64,000 nt of DNA from Naematelia aurantialba (Eukaryota > Basidiomycota > Tremellomycetes > Tremellales > Naemateliaceae), in the NCBI GenBank assembly GCA_021527695.1, contig JAKFAO010000001.1, positions 2,356,001 through 2,420,000 of the forward strand. Direction: 5' to 3'. Below, one piece after another: positions 23,434-35,457 of this stretch. Numbering within the stretch: the first letter of the stretch is position 1; each line of letters starts with the position of its first letter. Under the pieces are notes generated by a model that did no database searches, had not been told where the DNA came from, and worked only from the letters and a program-made list of their open reading frames with translations. Made by a program: the position numbers and the translations under genes.

Positions 23434-25649
23434 ATGTCAGTCTCCGGAACATCAGCGTCGTCGTCGAAGCTTTCCAAGGCGACACCTTCAGCGAAACCAC
23501 CCGCTCTGCGCTCGTCAGGCAGTACTGCCGAAGTGCCAAAGGGCAAGTCTGCGAAGGAGCTGAAAAAGGAGAAACGGGCTGCAGCCGTTGCGTCGCGGGG
23601 TCCTGCCGATTCTCCCAATGACGAGCGGGGTCCTCCTGACTCTGTGTTCTCCAAGTCCCGTATACCGGGAACCCCTGGGGCCTCTCCTTCCTCAGCGTCC
23701 ACGTCCGTCCCAGCGTCGGCTTCAACATCCGCCATCACAACCACACCCACACCCGCTACCGCAAGCGCAACCGCAACGACCTCGGCCGCTGCAGCCGCCG
23801 CTGCTGCCTCATATCCAACCCTGTCGTCACCTGCTGCTTCAGGTCCAGGATACAACCCATCGCGCCGGCCTCCCATACTGGCATCAACAAGCGACTTCAA
23901 CGTCAATGCCTCTCAAAACCTGTTCTTCTCGCACCTCCCGACCCACCGGGCGCCGTCCACGCCCGCCGCGCTCGCAAGCGCGAAATTACCTCCACTGATC
24001 GTGCGGCTCGGCGTGCTCATGTCGAGCGGGACGTTACGCGGCGCCAACGCACGCACCATGGCGACGATGGCGGCGTTCGCAGAGATGGTGAGGGAGTACA
24101 CATGTCCTGATCAGGCGGTGCTGTGGAAGGATCTGCCGGTGTACTTGAGTCCGATGATTGCGTTTCTGGAGGAGTGCAGGCCAAAGGGCGTGGGTGGGGG
24201 GAATGCGATTCGATGGTTGAAGGGAGAGATTAATCGCCTCGGCGAAATGGAAGATCATACAGATGCAGAGGTGGGTCCCTCGCCACGCCCCGGCTCCCTT
24301 GCTCGCTTCCGAATTCCTGAAACAAACACCAACAGCATGCTACTGATCGCGGATTCTGAACCAAGCCGTCGCAGCCTGACAGCCCGTGTGTCGAGGACGT
24401 GGCTGACCGGAACAGCAAAAGGAGTACCTGGTGGAAGCAATCGGCGTGTACATCCGCGACCGCATCGAGTTCGCCGACAAGGTCATCGCCGACAATGCAA
24501 AGGAGAAGATCAAGCCTGGTGACACGGTCGTCACTTATGCGAGGTCAGTTTCTACCCCGCTCACTCCAGTCCACTCCAGTCACGCGGCAGCCTTGGCGCC
24601 GCGCCCTCGGCCCTCGACTGCATTGTTTGCAGGCGCTGTCTTTGCTTGCCGCTGCCGTTTTCGCTTGCAGCTGCTGTCGCCACTGCTTTACTTTCTCTTC
24701 TTCTATTGAAGAGGGACGCTCGCTCACCCCTCAGGTCGTCGGTCGTCGAGCGGGTCTTGCTGGAAGCGTGGAGGGATATGCGCTCAAAGGACCCGGACGC
24801 TTCGTTTTCCGTCGTCGTCGTCGACTCGCGGCCTCTCAACGAAGGTGCGTCTCTTCCTCCACCCTCACCCTCCAACCTCCACCCTTCCAGTCTTTACATC
24901 TACATCCACCCTTCCAGCCGTTACATCTACATCCACCCTTCCAGCCGTTACATCTACATCCACCCTTCCAGCCTTCATCTACATCTCTACGTCCGCCCTC
25001 CCAGTGCTCACTTCTCTTCATGCTAGGCAAACACCTCCTGTCAACACTCGCGTCCGCCGGCCTTCCCTGCACCTACACTCTGCTGCCGCTCCTGTCCGCC
25101 GTGCTGCCCGGCACCAACCTCGTCCTCCTTGGCGCGTCGGCGCTCCACTCTGACGGCGCACTCTACTCGCGCGCCGGCACCGCAGTCGTCGCCATGCTCG
25201 CGAAAGAGTGCCGCGTGCCCGTCATGGCCTGCGTCGAGACGTACAAGTTTGGAGAGCGCGTCGTGCTCGATGCAGTGGCGACGAACGAGCTCGGCGACCC
25301 AGAGGCCGTGCTGGACATCCCAGTGAAAGCGCTCGCGCTGGCCAGGCCCGGACACGCCAGAGATGGCGTGCTCCCCCTGAGCCTGACGTACGATCTCACC
25401 CCGCCCTCACTCATCACCGTCGTCTGCACAGAGGTGGGTCGTCCTCTCCTTCCTGTACCTCCCCCTTTTCCTCTCCTCCTCCTCCCCCTGGTCTCTCTCG
25501 TGGGATACGACATTTTCGCCATCTCACCGAAGTCGACCTCGCAGCTCGCACTCGCACTCGCACTTCTACTAAGCTGACATCCTCAGATCGGCTTCATCCC
25601 GCCAAGTTCAGTCCCGACCGTCCTGGGCAAGGCCAGCGGGGTTGCCTGA
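23434..25649 (+). CDS. GCD2: Translation initiation factor eIF2B subunit delta
   Basis: eIF2B delta is a regulatory-core subunit of the eIF2B exchange factor that recycles eIF2-GDP and senses eIF2alpha phosphorylation. Exons are 23434-24270, 24416-24543, 24735-24844, 25027-25433 and 25587-25649, giving 514 residues. The first about 170 residues are disordered and rich in Ala, Ser, Thr and Pro, including a run of nine Ala. The family core follows: YIRDRIEFADKVIADNA, the Rossmann-like VVVVDSRPLNEG, GTNLVLLGASAL, VMACVETYKF and the terminal IGFIPPSSVPTVLGK. The second intron uses a GTCAGT donor, and the third (182 nt) carries a minisatellite. Confidence 0.93.
24878..24990. repeat. About 27-bp minisatellite in the third intron of eIF2B delta
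   Basis: Several copies of a unit built from CCACCCTTCCAG and TTACATCTACATC lie in tandem. The array fills most of the intron from 24845 to 25026. Confidence 0.9.
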
Positions 25650-25845
25650 ATGCTCGCTATCGTCATGCATCACGCTGTACATATACCGTCTTTGAGAGCA
25701 CAGCGTGAATCCGAAACTTGCAAAGCCAACCCTGTTCTGCCGTTCCCATTGCCCCCCTGCGCACCTATGATGAGGACACCGACTCCCGAACCCCGAACCC
25801 CAAACCCATACTCGTTTATATTTGTATGATCATGCCAAGACGCTC

Positions 25846-28800
25846 TCATGCCTGCACCATCTCTTGCGGCGGCGGCCTGTTCTCCACTTCCTCCTCCGGC
25901 ACCGACGTTCGCGACGGGCGCCTCAGCAGCCGGTCCTTCTGCACCGTCGCCGTGATGGGATGTAGCTTGACGCCGTGCCGCGGAGCAGGAGTGACTAGGC
26001 TCGAGCTCATGCGCGCCGACGTTCGCCTGTTGCCCCCCTTTGCTATTGGCGTATTGACGCTGTCTCCCATCGGCGTAGGGGCATTCACCGCGCTCACTCG
26101 GCGGGAATTTCCGAGTGGTGTAGATCCCGCTATACCGGCCACCCCAAACTTGCGCTTCACCTGCACACCGTCACTGTCAGCACTGCCGCACCCATGCCAC
26201 GCAGCTGTATTAACAGAAAGAAAAGACTCACCAGCTCGAGCTCTTGTTGTTTACTACTCAAAGCAATGTTGAGCATCTCGCGATCTTCCTTGAGCTCCGC
26301 TTTCCGTCGTTGCAGCTTGACAATCTCGAGGTCCTTGGATGCCGACTCTGCGCGCAGTCGGTGCACTTCATCTGGTACCGCTTTTGGTGCGGAAGTCAGA
26401 GTGACCTCGGCACGCGCCGTTCGGAGTTCCTCTTGCAGCTGCAATGACCATTAGCGTCACTCGTTCCATGGGTGTTTGGCCGCTCGCACCTGATGTAGCT
26501 CTTCCTCGAGATGCTCCTTCCCGCTCTTCGCATCCACAAACGCCCGCTCAGCCTCTTCTCGATGATATCGCTCAGTCTCTAGCTGACGCTCCAGCTCTGC
26601 CAGCTTCACGCTCGTTTCTTCCGAGCGTTTCGCGTCACTTCTCGCCTGGTCTACATCCTCTCTTAGCTGAGCAATCTCCTGCTGAGCAGCGTCTCGCTCT
26701 TGCTTGACTTGTTCAAGCGCATCCCGCACCCGGTCCAGCTCATCGTCTGCCCCATTCAGGCTCCGCTGCGTGTCGCCAAGTTCCTCTTTAAGAGCCTCGA
26801 CTTGACCCCTTGCGGCTTCACAGTCACGCTGAGCTTCTGCCAGGCCGTCCCGGGCCTCGGACAGCTGATACTCCATATCCTCAAGCCGCCGGAGCGCATC
26901 GACCGCCCGGGCTTCCCGCTCTTCGTCCTGTCGTTGCCGCTTGACCACTTCGTCTCGGTCCTTTTGCTCAGCTTCGATCGCTCTGTGTTCCGTCTCTTCA
27001 AGCCGAATCTTCAGTCTCTCCCTCTCCACTCGCCCCTGCTCAATCTGCTTCACAAGAGAACTCTGCTCGCTCATCGCTTTGGCCAGGCGGATCTCGAGAT
27101 CCCGTTGCTCACTTTCAGCCACCGTTGTCCGGTCGGCCGAAGAAGTCCGCCGCATGGGAGTCGGACTGGACATGTTCGCATTGTCTCGCAAGCCCAGTAA
27201 CATCGGTGATTGCGGCTGCCGGGTTTTCAGACGCGAGACTTCTGCCTGTGCGGCTTCGAGCTGAAGCCGCCACCCTTCACTCTCCAGACATCGGAGATTG
27301 AGCTCGCCAAGTGCGTTGTCTCGTTCACTAACCTCTGCGTGCAGCTTGCCGGCAAGGCTCTTGTACAGCTCCAGCTCTGCACGCAAAGAGGTGGTGAGCG
27401 AGTTGTGGGCCTCGAACAGTGCTTTTGTGGGCATAAGCATTGGGGACGGAGTGTTTCGGCGAGAAATCAGAGACGAAGTGGACTCGGACGAGTGCACTAG
27501 CGCAGGCGTGGGCGAGGGGGACAGGGGCAGGGCAGAATCTGGAGACGATGCGATGCAGTCGAAGAACTGTGTCGTGTCGGACGCTCCTTGCCGTGAGTCT
27601 AAGGAAGGTGTGACCGACGGCTTCCTCGATGGTCGTGGTAGAGGGGACGTGGTGAAGTCTGCGGGCTCTTCAACCATCGAATGAAAACGGGTGTCCTCAT
27701 CAACAACTTGTGTGTCCGAGCGAGGTCGGATCAGAGGCCACGAGAGTTCAGCTTGCTCGGCACTCATGTCCGCGAAGATGGACTCTGGTGGCTTTGCTGC
27801 ATCCGCCTGGGCTGGCTCCTCAAGCGGAGGGAGCGGCCGGCGGATCGTCGGGTTCTCGTCAGTCCCCGCTGAGCGAGCCGAGTCGTCTCCTTTGGAATAT
27901 GGTTGAAATTCGCTCGCTGAGAAGGTATCGCTGTCCATGCCGATGCCGCTGAACTGTTGGGAGAGGAGATTCGACATGTCCTCAGGCACGCGCATCTCGA
28001 GACTTGGCAATTCTGATATCGGCAGACCGAGGGGCGACGAGTGCGTCTCCGGTACGCCGTCCCACCGATCTCGGGAGTCGCTCACGTCGTGCTCATGGCT
28101 ATTTTCATGCCCGTCATCGTCTTGGTCTTCATGTTCTTCTTCCTGGATCTCCTGGAGCGAAGAGGTGATCGAGCTGGCGACTAGCGAGATTTCACCTTCT
28201 TGGCCCGGGACTTCCCAGCTTTCGTCTTGAACTTTGGGAGATGGATCGCGTCGGGGGGAGATGGACGGCATCGTCACTGCTAGCAGCTGGGAGAGGAACG
28301 AGGTGGAGGTAGGGGATGGGGGCGGCTTTGCGAGGGAATGGTTGGGTGTGATGACTCTGAACTTGTTCTTGGGAAAGAAGCGGACTGCGGAGTCAGCGTC
28401 GATGCACCGGACGTGTGGAGGGGAGTGTGGAGGACTCGGAGCTGAATGAAGAGTCGAGGGGGAAGGGCAGTGTTAGGGGAGAAGGGGGAAGAGAAGGGTT
28501 AGGGGAAGAGGGAAGGGAAAGAGGACACTAAGAGAAGGAAGAGAAGAGTAAGAGGGAAGGGAGAAGAGAAGACAAGAGAAAGAGGTCGCTCTCACCTCCA
28601 TTACCAGACCCGGGCGTCCCGGAAGGCCGCAATATCCCCTTGACGCCATTCCGATCGACCCCCAGTGGGGTATAGGCCGGCACATCCACATGGAGCTGCA
28701 ACAGGGGGGTGGATTCTCTTTCCCCCCTTTGAGACTGTGGTTGCTCGTGCTGGCGCTCTGACATGGATAGTTCGGAAGAGGCGTTTGGGGACATGGATTG

Positions 28801-29067
28801 GGCGGAAAAATCGTTTGGGTCTGCGAGTCTGTATCAGCAAGATGCAAGAGAGCGAGATAAGGCAAGCAGGAAGGACAAGTAGTAGATCGTAGACAGGAAT
28901 AAATATAGGACGTAATAGAGGTGGCTCGGACGAGTAAACGCACCCGCAGGATTGACGAGGTTGACAACCCGTTTGTTTACCCGCAAGTTCCTCGCTGAGG
29001 GCGGAACGACCGGCGACGAGCTCGGGCTCGGGCTCGACGACGGGCCCGCCGTACCGCTGAATGACAT
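25846..29067 (-). CDS. Coiled-coil protein with GILR and VRFF motifs
   Basis: Five exons on the minus strand keep phase: 29067-28944, 28820-28596, 28384-26490, 26438-26232 and 26160-25846, about 921 residues. The N-terminus is disordered. Around residues 105-125 lies VKGILRPSGTPG, followed across an intron by VRFFPKNKFRVITP. GILR fits the [GS]IL[RK] (SILK) docking motif for protein phosphatase 1; VRFF is only a partial RVxF match. An acidic, Ser-rich middle follows, then a coiled coil from about residue 380 to 815 with long heptad runs rich in Glu, Arg, Gln and Leu. The last exon is basic and Thr/Pro-rich (GSTPLGNSRR). Similar parts occur in fungal spindle-pole and cytoskeletal proteins, but I cannot name a family. 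Coding status is strong; function is inference. Confidence 0.75.
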
Positions 29068-29634
29068 CGTGTCTGCTTCTCTCTAGTGCTCTGCCCCGAT
29101 TCTGCGTATGTACGACAGCGATAACGACGACGACGACGACGACGACAACGAGAGATACAAGACGAGAAAGCAACAGAAATCAGCCACGTGAATCGTGTTG
29201 ACGGCGGAATCAAATCCGTCGACGGACGTCCACGTGGCGAGCCATGTCTTGCAGACTGGTGCGATGATAGACGTAGATGATAGGTGTACACAATGATAGA
29301 CTATATGAGATGCGTACAAGCAACATGAACAGTTGATCGGCCACGTCGCATGATGACAACACACTGTGCACCAATGTCAACGTAGCGATGATATCCCCTA
29401 CTGCTCGCCACTCGCCACTTGCCACTTGCGCTCTGTCGCAGAGGTCGTGCACCCCTGCCCGCGCCGTACTCGTTCCCACGGTAGTCCGGCACTCGTTCCA
29501 GATCCCAACCGACCTAGCCAGAACCTGATCTCACCCGACCTAGCCAAGAGCCCGAACCGCTCTCAACCAACCCGACCTAGCCACCCGACAGCCACGACAC
29601 AGCCACGACACAGCCACGACCCAAGGGGTATCGC
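29068..29634. other. Intergenic region with low-complexity repeats
   Basis: No exon is supported. It contains a CGA triplet run (about 29124-29146), CACGTG at 29185-29190 and 29230-29235, copies of CCGACCTAGCCA (about 29508-29586) and a CACGACACAGC tandem (about 29592-29622). Confidence 0.55.
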
Positions 29635-31624
29635 CTACTCATCCCGCAGTTTTACACGCCCCACTGCAGCCGCGTCGTTCGCCGCGGCGCCCCACGGCTG
29701 ATCCGCCGTCCGCCGCCTCTTATCCTCCTCATACGCCCTAAACGTCTCCTTTGCATCCTCCGTCACCTCGTACTCCCCTGTCGGCACGCCGAGCTTCTCG
29801 AGCTCCTCGAGCCAGAGCGGGAGCGTCGGTTCCCACAATGGATGGATATTCGTCGGGTCCACCGGACACGCCCAGGCGTCTCGGTTGGCCGCGCCCTCTA
29901 GGCTATCGTGTGGGGGCGAAGAGACGATCAAGGGTGAGATGTCCACTAGCGCTAGGATGTCGTTGTGTTTCGCACAGAACGCAGCGAGACCGGCATTGTA
30001 CCGCTGCGTCATGCGCACTCTCACAGCGAGGGTGCAGAGCGGCGGATCGCGGGCGAGCAGGTCCTGGATCGACATCTTCTTGGTTTCCTCTCTGTGATCG
30101 TCGACGGCTTTGGACGCAGGCGACGATGGGACAGTGAGGTTGGAATGCAACGACGAGTGCATCGATGCGGGGTCGAACAACGACGACGCCTTGGACGACG
30201 CGGACGCTGACGATGTTGGAGAAGGGGGAACTGGAGCGGCGTCCGTGACAGCCAACGTCGACACACCATCCTCCAGTGGATCAATCTTTGATTCCCCAGG
30301 ATCGGGCGATCCTCCCCTGCCTATTGGCCCTCTTGATTCAGAAGTAGCGGTAGCAAAGTCGGTCATGGCTTTCTGTGCCTTGGCGTGGTCCTCCTCGAGC
30401 CTCTCGACGTATTTCTCAGGTATGCGATGCAGGGTATCGTCTTCGACCAAAGGCGGCAGTGCCGCGGCAATCAATACCTTTCCAGGCGGTTTTCTCCGCC
30501 CCCTCACGACTTGGCCATTCTCGATCGCCCGCCGTTCCTCTGCCGCTTCACGTAGGCGTTGGCCGACCGGCCCGTTAACAATCTCACGTTCGAGCCACGT
30601 CGTGTACGCCTTGAGCACGATGTCTACGAACAGCTCTGGCCCTAGAGCTGGCCCTGACAATGACGTTTCAGTTGCAGAAGCGAGGACGGTCGTTGAAGGC
30701 CGCTGTGTATGGCGACGATCAGGCGCCAGACCCACGTCGTCGTCGTCCGAGTCGAGCGCAGCGGCGGGTTCGAACTCTGCAGCAGTGGAGAAGGACCGTT
30801 CGGTGACGGGTTTATGTTGCAGTTGGTAGAGGTAGTTGATTTGCAGATCGACCTGTAGAGTCAGCCAGAAACATTGCACTCCCTTGCCACACTCACATTC
30901 CCGAACACGAGCAGAGCCCACCGGCCTATCGAGGGAGTGTACACATATGGCGGAGGGGCGAGCAGGGAGTTGAGAGCAGGCAGGAGATCTCGCGAGACCT
31001 GTTTGAGCGATTTCGGGTTGTTCAATCCCTGGTCGTCGTCAGCTGCTGCTGCTCTGGTCTCTCAACCGAGTGTCTCCACCGGTAGATGCTCTAGGGGATA
31101 CAGGGAAAGACTCTAGGGGACACAAGTGGAAGACTCTAGGGGATACAGGATCACAAGAGAGACTCGCGCACCTTTGCCGAGGCGCCCTTGAACGTCCTGA
31201 TCTGCACGTTCTCCTCGCTCAGCAGCTTCATGGGCCCCACGAAGCTATCTCCAAACACATACAACGTGGGCGACGACGCCGCTCTTCCCCCTCTCAGAGC
31301 TGGAGCCGCAACCGACGGCGAGGATCCTCGCGGTCTCGCTTCTCGCGTATTGGATCGCTCGGCCGACGTCTCGGGTGTTGTAGCGGCTGACGTGGACGAC
31401 CACGGGGTCCGCGAGTTGCGAGTAGGCTCGGACCGATAACTCCTCCCTGGTCCTGCGGGTGGCTGAGCGCGAGCGGCCGCCTGTGGCGCGGTCGATGGAC
31501 CCCCGACGGCGGTGGAAGTCGAGGCTGCTGATGATGCCGCAGGTGGTGCCGCAGGTGCTGGTGCTGGCTGGCGGTTCCGGAGGTGCGGAGGTACGTATCT
31601 TTGTTTGACATCTGGTGCATTCAT
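29635..31624 (-). CDS. SGNH/GDS-motif protein with RYVPPHLR N-terminus
   Basis: Three exons on the minus strand, all phase 0: 31624-31172, 31028-30897 and 30852-29635, about 600 residues. After an N-terminal RYVPPHLRNR and a disordered Ala/Pro/Ser stretch, residues about 127-160 read LYVFGDSFVGPMKLL followed by FKGASAKGLNNPKSL. FGDSF resembles the catalytic-Ser block of SGNH/GDSL hydrolases. A later Gly/Asn segment (ALLVFGNVDLQINYLY) and a C-terminal DPTNIHPLWEP could supply the remaining blocks, the last as the Asp/His pair. A Ser/Pro-rich insertion of about 100 residues lies between. I therefore suggest a divergent SGNH fold, possibly RNA-associated given the N-terminus. Enzyme activity is not shown by the sequence. 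Confidence 0.65.
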
Positions 31625-31826
31625 GGTCAAGTAACATGTCAGCGACTGCTTGGGTAAACGTTTACTCTATGGCCGGATTCAACGGGCGGGATCAAATCTT
31701 TAAGGGGGGATCAAATAAGCTATTGACCGTGTAGGGAATTTCTCCACCGTCATCCTGCTGCAACTGCTGCAACTCTCTCAGCTCGTCGTCTTTTGCCAGC
31801 CCGCGCACCACCAAAAGACAACCACC

Positions 31827-32924
31827 ATGTCAGCCAGGAGCGTATCGCAGGTTGCAGTCATCACCGCTGCAGCGGCACTTGCAGGTCTCGTCGGGTACGC
31901 CGTGTACTTTGACTACCAGCGTCGCAACAACCCCGAGTTCCGCAAGGGTCTGAGTGAGTGGCCATGGTGCGGCGTGGGCGAGAGCGTGATGGCGCTGACG
32001 ACATTCAGAGAAGCAGCACAAGAAGTTGGCAGCGGCTGCAGAGGCGAGGTCCAAGGCGGAGAAGGAGCGCAACTCAAAGGTGCGCAATGCGATCCCAGAT
32101 CTGGCATGCTGTGGTCGCGCTGACCTGGGTTTCGTCGCAATCTCGTCCCATGTCATCGTATCGTTACGCATGCTGCTTTATCCTGCATCTCGACATCTTT
32201 GACCACCGTCTGGACCATACACCCATACACAATTCATGCTCCGTACATAACTGTGCTCTGCATCTACCGTCATCTCGTCATCTCGGCGTGCCTGTAACCT
32301 CGCCATCACTCATCTCATCCCTGCGGTCCTGCTTCCCAGGCTCTTCGCGAGGCGCTGGCCACGGTCCAAGCGGAGATTCCCCCAACGAGCCCCGAAGAGC
32401 AAGAGGCCTACTTCCAAGAGCAGGTTGCCGAGGGCGAGAAGCTGTCCGTCCAGGGTGAGTTGCATCTCGCAGACTGCAATGCGATCGGTGCGAGATGTCA
32501 GGAGTGGGCTCGCTGACATGCTGCAGGGCCTGAGATGATGGTGCCCGCTGCCACGCACTTTTACCGTGCACTCCGAGTGTACCCCCAGCCCGTCGAGCTG
32601 CTCATGAGTGCGTATCAGTTCACACGCTCTCGAAATCGCTAGACTCTACAGGCTAGGGCGCCTGGCTGGTTGCATGAGGACTCCATACTGACTGGTGCAG
32701 TCTACCAAAAAGTCGTACCTGCACCGATCTTCGCTCTCCTGCTGGAACTCACCTCGCTCACCGGCGGCGGGATGGGCGGCGCACCTCCCGGCGCCAGCCT
32801 TGCCGACATTGACGAGGGCGAGGTCGCTGGGAGCCCGAACGGGGCGAGCGCGACGTCAGGCAGCGGTAGTGGGATGGGCAGTGGGGGCGAGTGGGAGCGT
32901 CTGAGCGACGAGGAGAGGAGGTGA
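31827..32924 (+). CDS. TOM20: Mitochondrial import receptor subunit TOM20
   Basis: TOM20 is the outer-membrane receptor that binds amphipathic presequences and hands precursors to the TOM pore. Exons are 31827-31953, 32009-32079, 32340-32454, 32527-32607 and 32701-32924, giving 205 residues. An N-terminal membrane anchor (about residues 8-28) is followed by YFDYQRRNNPEFRKGL, a charged linker, then the TPR-like receptor domain with FYRALRVYPQPVELLM and YQKVVPAPIFALLLEL. The C-terminus is a Gly/Ser-rich tail ending in acidic/basic residues. The second intron is long (260 nt) for this locus. Length and order match fungal TOM20. Confidence 0.93.
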
Positions 32925-33716
32925 AGTGAAGTGCCCGACTTGGATTTGGCTCGGCCTGGCGGCACGGGATGGATAGTGAGTGGCACGGGATGATGGATAA
33001 TTGGGACGGGATGATGGATAGTAATTTGGGAGGGGACGCGGATTAGAGGGCAGTCGACATGCTCAAGCACGATTTGGAGGGATGTTAAGGCGGCGGGTGG
33101 ACGGATGCCAGGACGGATACCCTACGGATGCCTGGCTGGGATGCACATCAGAGCCGGACTGGCTCGGACCCAGGAGACAAGCACATATGCACGCACAGCT
33201 CTATGTATCAATATCCATTCCTCTGCGTGCCGTTGAGCGTGCCGTTGAACGGTCTGCCATGATGATACTCGCTGCTGAGCGAGCAGTGAGCGGTGAGCAG
33301 AGCAGTGAGCACAGCGGTGAGATGCCAGCCGACGACTGCGCTTTGCGGTGCGTGTCGGGGACTGGGCATTCGTGTGCTGTCCGTTGATGTCGCACTGCGT
33401 CTTCGTCGTCCAGCCGTTGTTTGTCTATTACATCCACAGCACAACGCGGCGCTGATCGTCGTCGTGCTCTTCAAGAGCGTGACTCGTCCGCCCTGACCCG
33501 GCGCTATCAATCCAACAGTCTTCCACCTCCTAGCTTCCTCACCTCGTCGCCCGCGCTCGATCTTCCCTCTTTTCCTTCCCCTTCTTCTCCTCCGCTCTCT
33601 TCCTCTTCTTGCGCTCTGCCTGTCTGTTCCTCCTATTTCTGCCTTCGCTTGGTCCCGCCGTTGCTCGTCGCCTCTTTATCACTTGGCCGCTCGTGCTGGC
33701 GCCGTGGGCCGCGAAG
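32925..33716. other. Intergenic region with short direct repeats
   Basis: No exon is supported. The interval includes GGGATGATGGATA copies (about 32985-33020) and GAGCAGTGAGC/GGTGAG copies (about 33275-33320). The 3' part is pyrimidine-rich (about 33520-33660), consistent with a leader or promoter for the gene starting at 33717. Confidence 0.55.
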
Positions 33717-34563
33717 ATGGGCAACTGTTTCTCAGATCCAACAGCGAACAAGTCCGGTCGAACGCTCGGCTCCGCACCCCGTCCTTCCCAACCCACCACC
33801 ACCAACACCACCAACACTAACACCGCCAACGCCAACACCAACAACTCAGCCGCGGGTGCACGTACGGCCGCGCCTCCACGGACGCTGGGTGGGCCCGGAG
33901 CGGATGGGGGCGGCGAGGCGAGGGACAATGCACTGCGTGCGGCTGAGGAGCGGGCCAAGGCTGTATGTCTTACATCTCACAGCACCCTACGACTACACCA
34001 CATCGCAACACAACCACCACAGCACACCAGAACCACAATCAACAACACAATACTCAATCACAACCACACCATACCACACCACACCACAATACAATCACAA
34101 CTACATCCTCTTGCTGTTCGATTCACTGTCTGCTACCCTGGCGTCACCACACCACCAACGAGCGGCTGGACGGCGTCGTCTCCTCCTGCTCCACATGATG
34201 CCTCGAAGACCTCACTAACGCCCGTAGGCACAGACCAAAGGCGTCCATTCGGCCAATCCCAAGTCGGGGCAGCTGAGCAAGAAGCTGGCCGAGGAGAGGC
34301 GGACGCCCAGCGGCACCCAGGCGGAGGAGAGGTTGATGGTGAGTGGTTGTGTAGCTCGTACTCGTGCAAACTCGACTAGCACGCTTGCTCCATGTTTCCA
34401 CTCCTCCGTGTCCTCCATCATTCTCCATGCCCAACTGCCGTCCGCTTCCCTCCAAGCCTTCCACTGCTCTCCAGCTCTCCATGCCACTGCCGTCCACGTC
34501 CTTTGCTCCTACCCCTATGCCCAAGCACGCTGACGACGGCAAGGACCGCGGTCAATGGAATTA
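33717..34563 (+). CDS. Small predicted N-myristoylated, palmitoylated protein
   Basis: Three exons in phase 0: 33717-33962, 34228-34338 and 34543-34563, giving 125 residues. The protein begins MGNCFS: Gly2 fits N-myristoylation and Cys4 fits palmitoylation, so membrane attachment is likely. An Asn/Thr-rich disordered segment follows. The C-terminal half is a conserved-looking charged helix (RDNALRAAEERAKAAQTKG), then GQLSKKLAEERR, ending QWN. The first intron (265 nt) is CA-rich. I recall proteins of this general design in other fungi but cannot assign a name or function. The final exon codes only six residues and is less certain. Confidence 0.72.
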
Positions 34564-35457
34564 ATTTTACCGTACAGTATGGGTTGTACGGCTATCTATG
34601 CAGACATGAAAGGCATTGCTCGCTCCCAGCCAGACACATCACCATCCCCAATCCCCAACCCCCCAAGCGCCGTTGTATCCTTGTATCCTTTGACGCTCTG
34701 GCCCAGTCACCCTCTGCTCGCCCAAGTCACACCTCGCCGTGGCTTATCTATCCATCAACAGAGCAGCGGTCGGCGTGACTGCCGGGGGTGCCGGTTGGAC
34801 CCACCCACCCCCGTTTCCTTACTCCATCAGCGGCTGCAGCGGGATGAACCGGACATGGACAGATAAGGGCCAGAAAGGATCGTCGCAGACGCGATAAGGC
34901 GGGAGTCTGTGGGATTATCTGTATCTGTGCTGTCTGGCTGTCTGGCTGTCTGGTCAATAGGTATATAAGCTGCTCAAGAGACCTCTATCTCGTCCGTCCT
35001 TGTCGGGACAATCACACGAGCTCGATAACGGTGAGTACCCGGTATGATCCCCTCTCTTTCATCAATGCCATGCCTGCCCCCGGGAAATGAAGCTCCATCC
35101 GTGGCAGTCCCACCCGTGGCAGCGAGGATGTGCTAGTCATGCCCCATCCCATGTACTGCGCTGCATGTCGCTGTGAGATGCGAGATGGGATGCACGAGTT
35201 GGACATGTCAGACGAGGTGACTGGCGGGATTTGCGACTCGATCAGCCCGAAAAAAAAAAAGTCGGGCAAACCATTCTGACTCGTCTCTGTCTCTGTCTGT
35301 CTCCTTGTCCCTCGTCCTCGTCCTTGTGCCCCTGGAGTCTGAGCAGCAACGACGCCACGAGCACTGCACTGAACTGCGCTGACGCTGTCGGTCTCTTCCT
35401 CTACCCCATTCGCGTCCCGGTTGACCGGCTCCCGCGTCGCTCTCCCGTGGCCTTGGC
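34564..35457. other. Promoter and leader region of alanine aminotransferase
   Basis: No exon with recognisable coding content lies here. It contains a CTGTCTGG repeat (about 34930-34953), a TATA box and a consensus splice donor at 35031, listed separately. A run of ten A lies at 35250-35259. Confidence 0.55.
34961..34969 (+). promoter_or_regulatory. TATA box upstream of alanine aminotransferase
   Basis: GTATATAAG is a strong TATA match. About 70 bp downstream, at 35031, a GTGAGT donor follows a possible untranslated first exon. This suggests a leader intron ending before the coding exon. Confidence 0.55.

Noticed and set aside
28601..29173. Minus-strand open frame with two hydrophobic stretches, possibly a membrane protein
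   Set aside because: It crosses an exon and introns of the coiled-coil gene in another frame; the hydrophobic parts come from intron sequence.
34555..34866. Plus-strand open frame after the MGNC gene
   Set aside because: Overlaps the stop of that gene in another frame, no domain, and ends before the TATA box of the next gene.
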